A DNA stretch of 8,120 nt from Rhodospirillaceae bacterium (GCA_002701455.1 NZVJ01000030.1:41418-49537), one strand, 5' to 3'. Positions 1 through 6,212 are shown, numbered from the stretch's first letter. Notes: a model not told the origin generated them from the sequence alone. Program-made: numbers and translations.

Positions 1-521
1 TGCGGCCTCAAACGCTGTCCTTCTTTAAGAATGCACGCACCCGAAGTTATATCTTCTCCTGCCAAACGCCTGTTAGATCCGCGCTTTATGCCTGCCGGAA
101 TTATCACCTTTCCATCTTGAAGTTTGCAGTCCTCTTGCATTAGGACAGTATCTGGGTTTTCCGAATTTACACCATGGGGCATTACTGCTCCCGTGAAAAT
201 TCTAACTGCCTCTCCCCTTTTTTGTTTACGGTTAAGCGGTCTACCAGCAGCAGCTTTACCGACTACGGGCAATTTCGTTTTTCCTGACTCATTAAGGTCA
301 TCAAAGAAAATTGCATAACCGTCCACGGCCGAATTATTTTCTGCAGGAACATTTTGCGGGGCTACCACATCCTCCGCAAGAATTTTATTTAATGCCCTAC
401 TTAGTATAATTTTTTCACTGCCGGCCCTTACCCTAAGGTTTTTCAACACCAGCTTTAAAGCATCATCTATCTGGGTTAGTTTACCCCCAAAAGCAAAACA
501 ATCGCTCGTTAGTTGGACCAT
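1..521 (-). CDS. moeA: Molybdopterin molybdenumtransferase MoeA, N-terminal part (cut by window edge)
   Basis: MoeA inserts molybdate into adenylylated molybdopterin, the last common step of molybdenum cofactor synthesis, in the cytoplasm. Only the first 173 codons are present, roughly 40% of the usual ~400 residues; the gene continues past base 1. Visible family signatures are NSAVDGYA (63-70, with the conserved Asp67), the alanine/glycine-rich GKAAAGRP (88-95), RIFTGAVMPHG (107-117) followed by DTVLMQE (124-130), and GSNRRLAGED (148-157). Compared with E. coli MoeA, the loop between the TGA-x-MP-x-G motif and the MQE motif is a few residues longer (VNSENP). The ATG lies 2 bases after the mobB stop codon, so translation is probably coupled to mobB; no strong Shine-Dalgarno is visible. 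The motif set makes the assignment secure; the C-terminal domains cannot be judged. Confidence 0.95.
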   Translation of the reverse strand, partial: MVQLTSDCFAFGGKLTQIDDALKLVLKNLRVRAGSEKIILSRALNKILAEDVVAPQNVPAENNSAVDGYAIFFDDLNESGKTKLPVVGKAAAGRPLNRKQKRGEAVRIFTGAVMPHGVNSENPDTVLMQEDCKLQDGKVIIPAGIKRGSNRRLAGEDITSGACILKEGQRLRP

Positions 522-523
522 AT

Positions 524-1027
524 TTACGTCACTTTTATTTTTAGATGTTCAATTATGAAGTCCGAAACCGCATCATAATCATTTATATCAAAGACCGGCA
601 CGTGAAGACCAGTAAGTTCTACATCACTAGCGACCATGCATATCTTTGGATCATTATGGCAAATTAAATCTTTTCCAAGCTCGTTCCTGTGCACTTCTAA
701 TTTAACGTGATCCGCCTTTTTGAACCCTTCAATTAGCACGAGATCTACAGGCATTAATTTATCTAGTAACTCAGGTAAACCCGGCTCTGTTTGGTCTTTC
801 TGTTCATGTATAAGAGCCCAGCGATTTCTTGATGATATAATTACCTCCTGCGCTCCCGCCAGCCTATGCTCATATGAGTCTTTCCCCGGTTTATCAACCT
901 CGAAATTATGATGAGCATGTTTGACTGTTGAGACCGTTAGCCCTCTCTTCTCGAGAACGGGGATTAGATTTTTTACGAGCGTGGTTTTTCCACTATTGTG
1001 CCAACCCGATATACCCAAAATTTTCAT
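524..1027 (-). CDS. mobB: Molybdopterin-guanine dinucleotide biosynthesis adaptor protein MobB
   Basis: MobB is a GTP-binding P-loop protein that assists MobA in attaching GMP to molybdopterin, giving the bis-MGD cofactor of DMSO-reductase-type enzymes; it is accessory rather than strictly required in E. coli. The 167-residue product has a Walker A loop GWHNSGKTT (8-16) right after the first beta strand, the MobB signatures VKHAHH (35-40) and KDSYEHRLAGA (49-59), and a Walker B-like strand DLVLIEGFK (95-103) that leads into KLEVHR (109-114). Length is normal for a stand-alone MobB. The start ATG has a GAGA-type ribosome binding stretch about 8 bases upstream. It sits 39 bases after pgsA and 2 bases before moeA, within the uvrC-pgsA-mobB-moeA run. 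MobA is not in the window. Confidence 0.95.
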   Translation of the reverse strand: MKILGISGWHNSGKTTLVKNLIPVLEKRGLTVSTVKHAHHNFEVDKPGKDSYEHRLAGAQEVIISSRNRWALIHEQKDQTEPGLPELLDKLMPVDLVLIEGFKKADHVKLEVHRNELGKDLICHNDPKICMVASDVELTGLHVPVFDINDYDAVSDFIIEHLKIKVT

Positions 1028-1066
1028 CGTTACATTCTCAAGATTTTTAAGTTAGTTACGCGAGAT

Positions 1067-1648
1067 TTAATCTTCTAAATTATTCTCCTCAGGACTTTTC
1101 GAGCTTAGATACAATAGCCCCGATCTTAGGTAATCATATCCAGTCCATATAGTAAGCAGTGCCGCCATCCAAAGACAAATTTCCCCTATCAGCAGGGCAG
1201 GTATGGAGCTGTGAGCGGCATCGCCAACAATTAGAAAACCAATAGAAATCATTTGCAAACTAGTTTTCCACTTAGCAAGTTTACTTACGGGTAAGCCAAC
1301 TCTTATTTCTGCTAAATACTCCCGCAGTCCTGAAACCAATATTTCCCTTAACAAAATTACTAAAGCCGGAAGAACGGTCCAACCAGCTATGTAATCGAAT
1401 GCGCAAAGTTCTAACAAACAGGCGCCCACTAACAACTTATCGGCAATCGGATCAAAAAGGCGTCCCATTGCAGTTTGGTGATTAAGATATCTCGCGAGAT
1501 ATCCATCCAAATAATCTGTCACGCAAGCAAAACTGTAAACGGCCAGGGCAGCCCACCGGAAACCTGGACTGCCAATCCAAATAAATCCTATAAGTAGAGG
1601 AATGACTGCTATCCGTGTCATCGTAAGAATGTTTGGCACGCTTTTCAT
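1067..1648 (-). CDS. pgsA: CDP-diacylglycerol--glycerol-3-phosphate 3-phosphatidyltransferase
   Basis: PgsA joins CDP-diacylglycerol and sn-glycerol-3-phosphate to give phosphatidylglycerophosphate, the committed step to phosphatidylglycerol and cardiolipin, in the inner membrane. The 193-residue protein carries the full CDP-alcohol phosphotransferase motif between residues 45 and 70 (D45, D48, G49, A52, R53, G62, D66, D70), which coordinates the metal ion and CDP. The PgsA-specific stretch around GLREYLAE (107-114) and VSKLAKWKT (121-129) separates it from other family members such as phosphatidylserine synthase. Hydrophobic segments near 10-26, 32-50, 72-106, 131-141 and 150-170 fit a polytopic membrane protein of about six helices. 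The ATG is the first in frame and opens with the usual NILT-x-TRI sequence. It lies 71 bases downstream of uvrC, an order shared with many alphaproteobacteria. The ribosome binding site is weak. Confidence 0.96.
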   Translation of the reverse strand: MKSVPNILTMTRIAVIPLLIGFIWIGSPGFRWAALAVYSFACVTDYLDGYLARYLNHQTAMGRLFDPIADKLLVGACLLELCAFDYIAGWTVLPALVILLREILVSGLREYLAEIRVGLPVSKLAKWKTSLQMISIGFLIVGDAAHSSIPALLIGEICLWMAALLTIWTGYDYLRSGLLYLSSKSPEENNLED

Positions 1649-1668
1649 TCAAATATCTTAAGCCTAAA

Positions 1669-1719
1669 GTTTTTGAGACGAAATAGTTTACTTAATTCCC
1701 ATAGTAATTGTTTTTGAGA
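1669..1719. repeat. 10-bp direct repeat in the uvrC-pgsA gap
   Basis: GTTTTTGAGA occurs exactly at 1669-1678 and again at 1710-1719 on the plus strand (TCTCAAAAAC in the transcribed direction). The copies start 41 bases apart and together bracket the 71-base gap between the uvrC stop and the pgsA start. The second copy ends directly at the uvrC stop codon. It could be a regulatory site or a chance repeat in AT-rich DNA. No hairpin with a U-run is seen here, so read-through from uvrC into pgsA is likely. Confidence 0.3.
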
Positions 1720-3696
1720 TTAATGTTCATGAAAATGGTCATAAATTTGTTTTGCCAAGTTCCTACTTATACCATCGACCTGTTCTAAATCTCTGAGTCC
1801 CGCTCTGGCCACCGCCCTCGCAGATCCAAAATGGAAAAGCAAGTCCTTTTTCCTTTTTGGCCCCACGGCCGGGATATCATCAAGCACTGATCGTGTCATC
1901 GCTTTGAAACGCCGCGCCCGATGAGTCTCAATAGCGAACCGATGGGCCTCATCTCGGAGCCTTTGAAGGTAGTGCAATAAGGGGTCATTTGGTTGAAGAG
2001 AAAAAGCCTTTTTTCCAGGTTGGTAGAATACTTCTCTTCCAGCGTTTCTATCTGGGCCTTTTGCGATCGCAACAAAACAAATATTTCCTAATTTAAGTTC
2101 TTCAGCGACATCTAATGAAGTCGAGAGATGACCTGCACCACCGTCGATAACCACCAAATCTGGTATAACCGCCTTTTGGCCATCTGCTATAGAAGACGCG
2201 ACCTTTGCAAACCGCCGTTTTAAAACCTGTCGCATCATAAAGTAGTCATCTCCAGCGACTCCTATAGATTTTGAATTTCCCGGGGTTGGGTTTGACCCCG
2301 ATTGCTGTTTATTGTGCGGTTCAACGATTACGGCCCGTATATTGAACTTTCTATAGGATTTTTTTTCAAAGCCCTCTGAACCAGCAACGATCATGGCACC
2401 TACAGCATTTGTTCCTTGAATGTGGCTATTATCATATACTTCGATTCGCTCGGGTGGTTTGGGGAGACAGAATAAGTCGGCCAAACGCTTAAGAAGGCTT
2501 AACTGTGATGTTTGCATAGCGCGATTACGCGCTAAAGCTTCCTTGGCGTTTTCCTGAGCGTGAATTACAAGTTTTTTTAAATCGCCTCTTGATGGAATTA
2601 TTAACTTTACTGTTCCGTTAGACCTTACTGTGAGTGCTTCGCTCAGCAATTTAGAGTTATTTATATTATGGCTCAAAAGCAATCGTCTGGGGGCCCTTTT
2701 ATTTTCGTAAAACTGGCCTAAAAAAGCCTCCAGGATAGACGCCTGATCGTCCATTCTGTGGTGACGCGGGAAATATGCCCGGTTCCCGAGGTTGCTTCCT
2801 GCACGAAAGAAAAATACCTGGATGCAGCTAAAACCTTGTTGGGTATGTAGAGCAATTACATCGGCATCACTGACGCCCTTTACATTAATATCTTGCTTTG
2901 ACTGTATCTGGGTCAGTGCATGAATTCTGTCCCGATAAATCGCAGCACTCTCGTAATCTTGATTTTCACTTGCTTTTTCCATACGGACAGATAATTTTTT
3001 TTGCACAGAAACCGTGTCTCCAGACAAGAATGAACGCGCCTGATCTACTAAATCTAAGTATTCAGAATTTGTTACGTAGTCCACGCAAGGAGCTGAACAG
3101 CGTTTTATTTGGTATTGAAGACACGGCCGGGTTCGGTTTTTAAAAACATTGTCACTGCAATTTCTTAAAAGAAAAGCCTTTTGTAATGCAGTCAACGACC
3201 TATTGACGGCGCCGGCGGATGCATACGGCCCAAAATAACTTCCTGGGCGCTTCTGCGAACCACGGTGTTTTATCAGAATAGGCCATGCGTCATCACTTGA
3301 GATAAAGATATGGGCAAAGGACTTATCGTCACGAAGTAAAACATTGAAGCGGGGTCTAAATTGTTTGATTAGGTTGCTTTCTAATAGCAGCGCTTCCACT
3401 TCTGTATGCGTCGTTACGATTTCGAGTTTTCGTGTCTCGCTTACCATTCTGAGGATACGCTGTGATATTCGCTCCGGCTTGGTATAATTTAAAACACGTT
3501 TTTTTAGATTAACTGCTTTACCTACATATAAAACGGTGCCCTTGTCGTCGAGCATTCGATAAACGCCCGGCTTTTGGGGCAGGTTACGGAGCTGCGATTT
3601 TATTAACTCGGTACCCTTCTGGATATTCGATTCCTGATTCTGCTCGTCAGAATCACTATCACATTTATCGCTCAAAAACCCTTCTTTCTTTTCCAT
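1720..3696 (-). CDS. uvrC: Excinuclease ABC subunit C (UvrC)
   Basis: UvrC is the dual-incision nuclease of nucleotide excision repair: its N-terminal domain cuts 3' and its C-terminal domain 5' of the lesion after UvrB loads. Numbering from the ATG at 3696 (658 residues), the GIY-YIG domain shows G44-V-Y and Y57-V-G with Arg67 and Glu106. A cysteine set C180, C192, C200, C204 matches the Fe-S ligands reported for E. coli UvrC. The UVR (UvrB-binding) segment is near 233-268, the RNase H-like nuclease has D422, D518 and H585, and a helix-hairpin-helix DNA-binding tail spans about 605-654. An in-frame TTG at 3714 could add 6 residues; ATG 3696 is preferred because a GGTGA lies upstream of it. 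The protein has an acidic N-terminal extension (DSDSDE) and a Gly/Ser/Pro-rich insertion near residues 462-480. It leads the uvrC-pgsA-mobB-moeA run. The SDR gene is divergent. Confidence 0.97.
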   Translation of the reverse strand: MEKKEGFLSDKCDSDSDEQNQESNIQKGTELIKSQLRNLPQKPGVYRMLDDKGTVLYVGKAVNLKKRVLNYTKPERISQRILRMVSETRKLEIVTTHTEVEALLLESNLIKQFRPRFNVLLRDDKSFAHIFISSDDAWPILIKHRGSQKRPGSYFGPYASAGAVNRSLTALQKAFLLRNCSDNVFKNRTRPCLQYQIKRCSAPCVDYVTNSEYLDLVDQARSFLSGDTVSVQKKLSVRMEKASENQDYESAAIYRDRIHALTQIQSKQDINVKGVSDADVIALHTQQGFSCIQVFFFRAGSNLGNRAYFPRHHRMDDQASILEAFLGQFYENKRAPRRLLLSHNINNSKLLSEALTVRSNGTVKLIIPSRGDLKKLVIHAQENAKEALARNRAMQTSQLSLLKRLADLFCLPKPPERIEVYDNSHIQGTNAVGAMIVAGSEGFEKKSYRKFNIRAVIVEPHNKQQSGSNPTPGNSKSIGVAGDDYFMMRQVLKRRFAKVASSIADGQKAVIPDLVVIDGGAGHLSTSLDVAEELKLGNICFVAIAKGPDRNAGREVFYQPGKKAFSLQPNDPLLHYLQRLRDEAHRFAIETHRARRFKAMTRSVLDDIPAVGPKRKKDLLFHFGSARAVARAGLRDLEQVDGISRNLAKQIYDHFHEH

Positions 3697-3771
3697 AATC
3701 TGTAATTTCACCAATTAAATTATTAGCTTAACAAAAGAAAAAAATGAAGCTGCTTATTAATCCACCGTGAC

Positions 3772-3820
3772 TGTGGACAAAGCTGGGGATAAGCTGATGA
3801 GATATTGGTTATCGCCCCAG
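3772..3820. promoter_or_regulatory. DnaA-box-like repeat cluster
   Basis: TGTGGACAA (3772-3780) and TGGGGATAA (3784-3792) lie in the same orientation 12 bases apart. Their complements, TTGTCCACA and TTATCCCCA, each differ by one base from the E. coli DnaA-box consensus TTATCCACA. Each is followed by AGCTG or GCTG, so they read as a degenerate tandem repeat. A third related element, TTATCGCCCCAG (3809-3820), is inverted and pairs with CTGGGG at 3783-3788, giving a 6-bp perfect inverted repeat with a 26-base spacer. The arrangement next to AT-rich DNA resembles origin or DnaA-regulated promoter architecture. A regulator operator for uvrC or coincidence are alternatives. No hemE, dnaA, dnaN or parA gene is nearby to support an origin. 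Confidence 0.35.
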
Positions 3821-4070
3821 ATACTCTCAAAAATTACATTTTGCTTAAAATATAGGCACCGTTTTTAACTCTTTGAAAAATAACGATTTTTATGTTTTGC
3901 CCCTCTTCCTGAATATTTTATGACTGGTATGGCCGCATTCTTGTGAAAGAAAAATATATTTTTTACTAACTGTGTACAATTACTCTCATCAATTACAATA
4001 CTCCTATTATAGTTTGATAGATTTTGCACATAAAAATGGGATTAAGGAATATAAATAAAAGTATTTTTTC

Positions 4071-4076
4071 TATAAT
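4071..4076 (+). promoter_or_regulatory. Candidate -10 element for the SDR-folB run
   Basis: A perfect TATAAT hexamer lies 107 bases before the SDR start codon, facing the gene. No convincing TTGACA-like -35 is found 16-18 bases upstream, so the call rests on the -10 alone in very AT-rich DNA, where chance matches are common. If used, it would give a 5' leader of about 100 bases. Confidence 0.25.
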
Positions 4077-4183
4077 GAAATTAGATTACAACTTAGTATT
4101 TACTTGAATAAGATTTTATTTGTTCAAAAAGCAATTTTCTTTATTTACTAAGCAACCTTTTAAACAGAGTTAGTTTCGAAATT

Positions 4184-4942
4184 ATGGACGCGAGAAGTAA
4201 ATCAGCTATAGTTACCGGGGGCGGACAACGCATTGGCGCCGAGATTGCTAAAGCGCTCGGGAAACAGGGTTGGTTTGTATATTTGCATTGTAATTCTTCT
4301 ATTACTGCAGCAAAAGTAATCCTAGCGGAAATTGAAAACCAAGGTGGCAAAGGGAAATTAATCAGCGCTGACTTGAGCAGTCCTAGCTGCGGTGAAAATA
4401 TAATAAATCAAATTGAGGCCGATGCTCCGCCCGTTAGATTGTTAATTAATAATGCTGCTAGATTTGAATTCGATGACGTATCAAGCATTACCGGCGACTC
4501 TCTTGATGAACATTTTTTTGTAAATGTTCGCGGACCGGTACTTTTGAGTAAAGCTTTTTTTGAATTGCTTGAAGAGGGTCATAAGGGATGTATTATTAAT
4601 ATTTTAGATAATAAGGTTTTTTCAATAAACCCTGACTTCCTCTCGTACACAATTAGCAAAGTAGCGTTGCACGGGGCGACGGAGGCCTTTGCTATGGGAA
4701 TGGCTCCTCGAGTTCGTGTGAATGGTATCGCTCCAGGAATAACGCTCGAGAGTGGCGGGCAGGGCCAAGCTAGTTTTGAAAAGGGCCAGAAAATGAGCCC
4801 CATTGGAAAAGTTTCCTCTGTAGAAGACATAATAAAGGCGGTTTTTTTCATTCTTGAAACTGAATCGTTAAATGGCCACATAATCACAATTGACGGGGGT
4901 CAAAGATTGCAAAAGCTTGATCGTGATGTCGCCTTCGTATGA
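4184..4942 (+). CDS. FolM/pteridine-reductase-like short-chain dehydrogenase
   Basis: This 252-residue NAD(P)H-dependent SDR most resembles FolM (dihydromonapterin reductase with weak dihydrofolate reductase activity) and trypanosomatid pteridine reductase PTR1. The nucleotide-binding motif is TGGGQRIG (11-18), with Arg where classical SDRs have Gly; this TGxxxRxG form is the pteridine-reductase hallmark. NNAARFE (89-95) is the SDR structural motif. The catalytic set is Asp142, Tyr155, Lys159: Asp replaces the usual Ser, and the 13-residue Asp-Tyr spacing equals that of PTR1 (Asp181, Tyr194, Lys198). VRVNGIAPG (177-185) and IDGGQRL (236-242) close the fold as in FolM. The predicted role is reduction of dihydropterin or dihydrofolate in the cytoplasm. 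folB follows within 24 bases, supporting a pterin substrate. The start is the first ATG before the Rossmann strand; no good Shine-Dalgarno is seen. Substrate is inferred. Confidence 0.85.
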   Translation: MDARSKSAIVTGGGQRIGAEIAKALGKQGWFVYLHCNSSITAAKVILAEIENQGGKGKLISADLSSPSCGENIINQIEADAPPVRLLINNAARFEFDDVSSITGDSLDEHFFVNVRGPVLLSKAFFELLEEGHKGCIINILDNKVFSINPDFLSYTISKVALHGATEAFAMGMAPRVRVNGIAPGITLESGGQGQASFEKGQKMSPIGKVSSVEDIIKAVFFILETESLNGHIITIDGGQRLQKLDRDVAFV

Positions 4943-4966
4943 TGTTTGAAAGCAGGTTCTAAGGGT

Positions 4967-5329
4967 ATGGCGGATGTTACTACAAAACTCTTTCTCGAGG
5001 AATTTGAAGTCATGGTTGATATAGGAATACATGATTTTGAAATCAATAACCCTCAAAGGGTCTGTATCTCAGTTGAGGTATTACTAGATCCAAATGCAGG
5101 GGATAGGCCTGATGAAATAGGATCAACTTTTGATTATGACTTTATCCGCCTGGAGATAAAAAACTTGATTAGTAATAGACGATTTAATCTCCAAGAAACT
5201 CTTTGTCGGCTCATCCTTGAAAAAATCATTGGGCAAGACGGTGTGACGGAAGCTACGGTTACAACTAAGAAACTTGATGTGTATCCCGACACCAATGGGG
5301 TTGGTGTTAAAATGACATCTAAAAAGTGA
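4967..5329 (+). CDS. folB: Dihydroneopterin aldolase
   Basis: FolB splits 7,8-dihydroneopterin into 6-hydroxymethyl-7,8-dihydropterin and glycolaldehyde in folate synthesis; the fold also includes FolX-type epimerases. From ATG 4967 the product is 120 residues, the normal length. Family features are the strand LFLEEFEVMVDIGIHDFE (8-25) with catalytic Glu25, FDYDFI (55-60) with the conserved Tyr57, LQET (75-78) with the substrate-binding Glu77, and Lys102, which aligns with the catalytic Lys. The Pro that usually follows that Lys is Leu here. GVGVKM (111-116) ends the tunnel-fold strand. An in-frame TTG at 4946, 3 bases after the SDR stop, would add seven residues of no family similarity. ATG is preferred, although AAGGG immediately precedes it and GCAGG lies 10 bases upstream. 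Co-transcription with the SDR is likely. Aldolase versus epimerase activity cannot be settled from sequence. Confidence 0.9.
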   Translation: MADVTTKLFLEEFEVMVDIGIHDFEINNPQRVCISVEVLLDPNAGDRPDEIGSTFDYDFIRLEIKNLISNRRFNLQETLCRLILEKIIGQDGVTEATVTTKKLDVYPDTNGVGVKMTSKK

Positions 5330-5371
5330 AGCATTTATTGTATATATATTATTAACTGAAACCGGGGCAAC

Positions 5372-6208
5372 ATGATCAAAATTTTAGCTATCACCGATAT
5401 CCACCATGGCAAATCTTTTGAAACTAAAAGGAGCAGCTCGGCTTTAGACATCTTGGATCGTTTCGTTGAGCACGCAAACCGATCACAACCTGATTTTGTA
5501 GTTGACCTTGGGGATAGGATTAATGATGTGGATCAAGAAACTGATTACAGATTAATGCAGGAAGTTGCTGAGAAGTTTAATCAGATTGCTGTTCGGAGGG
5601 AACACGTCTTAGGCAATCATGATGTCGCATTTTTGACAAACGAAGACAATGAAACGCTTCTGAATGCGGCGGTTCGAAGTAGAAGTTTTATTTTGGATGA
5701 TTGGCATTTCATATTTTGGTCTCCAGACACAAGATACTCAACTCAGTCTGGCTTTCCGGAGGATGAAAAAGCGGTTGAATGGCTGGAAGCTACTCTTGAT
5801 CAACATTCTGGGCCAACCGTCCTTTTCTGCCACGTTCCACAAGTTACGGGAAACCTGGATGGAAATTATTGGTTTGAAAATAACCCGTGGGCTGCAGTAT
5901 TGCCATACAAAAAACGCATACTGGACATTTTGGCTGATCATCCTGGCATTCAAATGACGGTTGGCGGCCACATACACTGGCCACGGTTGAATACACTTAA
6001 CGGAATTCATCACATAACTCTTCCTTCAATTATAGAAGGCTTTTTTTCAGCAGGCACTGCTTGTGCGTTGTGGACAGAAATAATTATTTCTGACAACCTG
6101 ACAATAAATATTACTGGTTCCCAGAACTGGGAATGGAAACTGCCTTTGAGGGAATACGGCCATAAATGGCCAGCTCCCCGGAAGTCATCACGACAAACGG
6201 CGAGTTGA
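5372..6208 (+). CDS. Calcineurin-like metallophosphoesterase of unknown substrate
   Basis: This 278-residue cytoplasmic protein has the complete set of dinuclear-metal motifs in order: DIHHG (9-13, with D9 and H11), GDR (47-49, with D48), GNHD (81-84), CHVP (153-156, with H154) and GGHIHWP (198-204, with H200 and H202). It has no signal peptide or membrane segment. Length and motif spacing resemble single-domain phosphodiesterases of the CpdA/GpdQ kind, but the tail after residue 230 (NWEW, EYGHKWPAPR) is not one I recognise. Such enzymes hydrolyse phosphomonoesters, phosphodiesters or cyclic nucleotides using Mn or Fe. It starts 42 bases after folB on the same strand with a GGGG 4 bases before ATG, so it may be the third gene of a folM-like-folB run. 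A role in removing phosphate from a pterin intermediate is possible from context only. It meets the radical SAM gene tail to tail. Confidence 0.85.
   Translation: MIKILAITDIHHGKSFETKRSSSALDILDRFVEHANRSQPDFVVDLGDRINDVDQETDYRLMQEVAEKFNQIAVRREHVLGNHDVAFLTNEDNETLLNAAVRSRSFILDDWHFIFWSPDTRYSTQSGFPEDEKAVEWLEATLDQHSGPTVLFCHVPQVTGNLDGNYWFENNPWAAVLPYKKRILDILADHPGIQMTVGGHIHWPRLNTLNGIHHITLPSIIEGFFSAGTACALWTEIIISDNLTINITGSQNWEWKLPLREYGHKWPAPRKSSRQTAS
6118..6133. repeat. Perfect 7-bp inverted repeat, 2-nt spacer
   Basis: TTCCCAG, AA, CTGGGAA form an exact dyad near the 3' end of the phosphoesterase gene (codons for GSQNWEW). As RNA it could form a 6-bp stem with a GAAC loop. No U-run follows on either strand, so it is not a classical terminator. 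Confidence 0.45.
6158..6171. repeat. Perfect 6-bp inverted repeat, 2-nt spacer
   Basis: GGCCAT, AA, ATGGCC form a second exact dyad 39 bases (centre to centre) downstream of the one at 6118-6133. It has the same AA spacer and lies within the last 17 codons of the phosphoesterase gene, near the tail-to-tail junction. The sequence of the arms differs from the first dyad. Confidence 0.45.
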
Positions 6209-6212
6209 AATT

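Larger units (their letters stand above)
3697..4183. other. Long AT-rich divergent intergenic region
   Basis: About 470 bases separate the divergent starts of uvrC and the SDR gene, by far the longest gap in a window where other gaps are 2-150 bases. No reading frame of credible length or coding character, tRNA or rRNA is seen. The uvrC-proximal part holds the DnaA-box-like cluster at 3772-3820, and the rest is strongly AT-rich with several TATAAT-like hexamers on both strands (for example 4006-4011 minus and 4071-4076 plus). A short direct repeat CAATTAC occurs at 3977-3983 and 3990-3996, and a weak imperfect inverted repeat TTGAA/TTCAA at 4104-4127. The region must contain both divergent promoters. 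Its length leaves room for a small RNA or an origin-like element, neither of which can be shown here. Confidence 0.6.

Noticed and set aside
124..318. Plus-strand open frame of 64 codons
   Set aside because: It lies entirely antisense to well-conserved moeA codons and has no family features.
720..911. Plus-strand open frame of 63 codons
   Set aside because: Antisense to mobB over its conserved motifs.
3715..3731. CtrA-type TTAA-N-TTAA site
   Set aside because: The spacer is 9 bases rather than 7, and TTAA pairs are expected by chance in this AT-rich DNA.
3783..3820. Rho-independent terminator from the CTGGGG/CCCCAG inverted repeat
   Set aside because: The loop is 26 bases and no U-run follows on either strand. 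It also lies between divergent gene starts, where a terminator is not expected.
4122..4136. LexA-type GTTC-N7-GTTC box before the SDR gene
   Set aside because: Only one GTTC half-site is present; the second position reads AATT.
3697..4183. tRNA, other structured RNA or IS remnant in the long gap
   Set aside because: No acceptor/T-arm pattern, terminal inverted repeats or transposase fragment could be found by reading both strands. A covariance-model search would be decisive.
4579..4887. Minus-strand open frame of 102 codons
   Set aside because: Antisense to the catalytic part of the SDR, which has intact motifs. No ribosome binding site or recognisable domain.
4946..4966. Upstream TTG start for folB
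   Set aside because: It would add MKAGSKG with no family similarity and no ribosome binding site. ATG 4967 gives the usual length. It remains possible as a coupled start because it is 3 bases from the SDR stop.
5664..6013. Overlapping open frames on both strands inside the phosphoesterase gene
   Set aside because: The phosphoesterase frame has every metal-binding motif in order; the others are by-products of its codon use.
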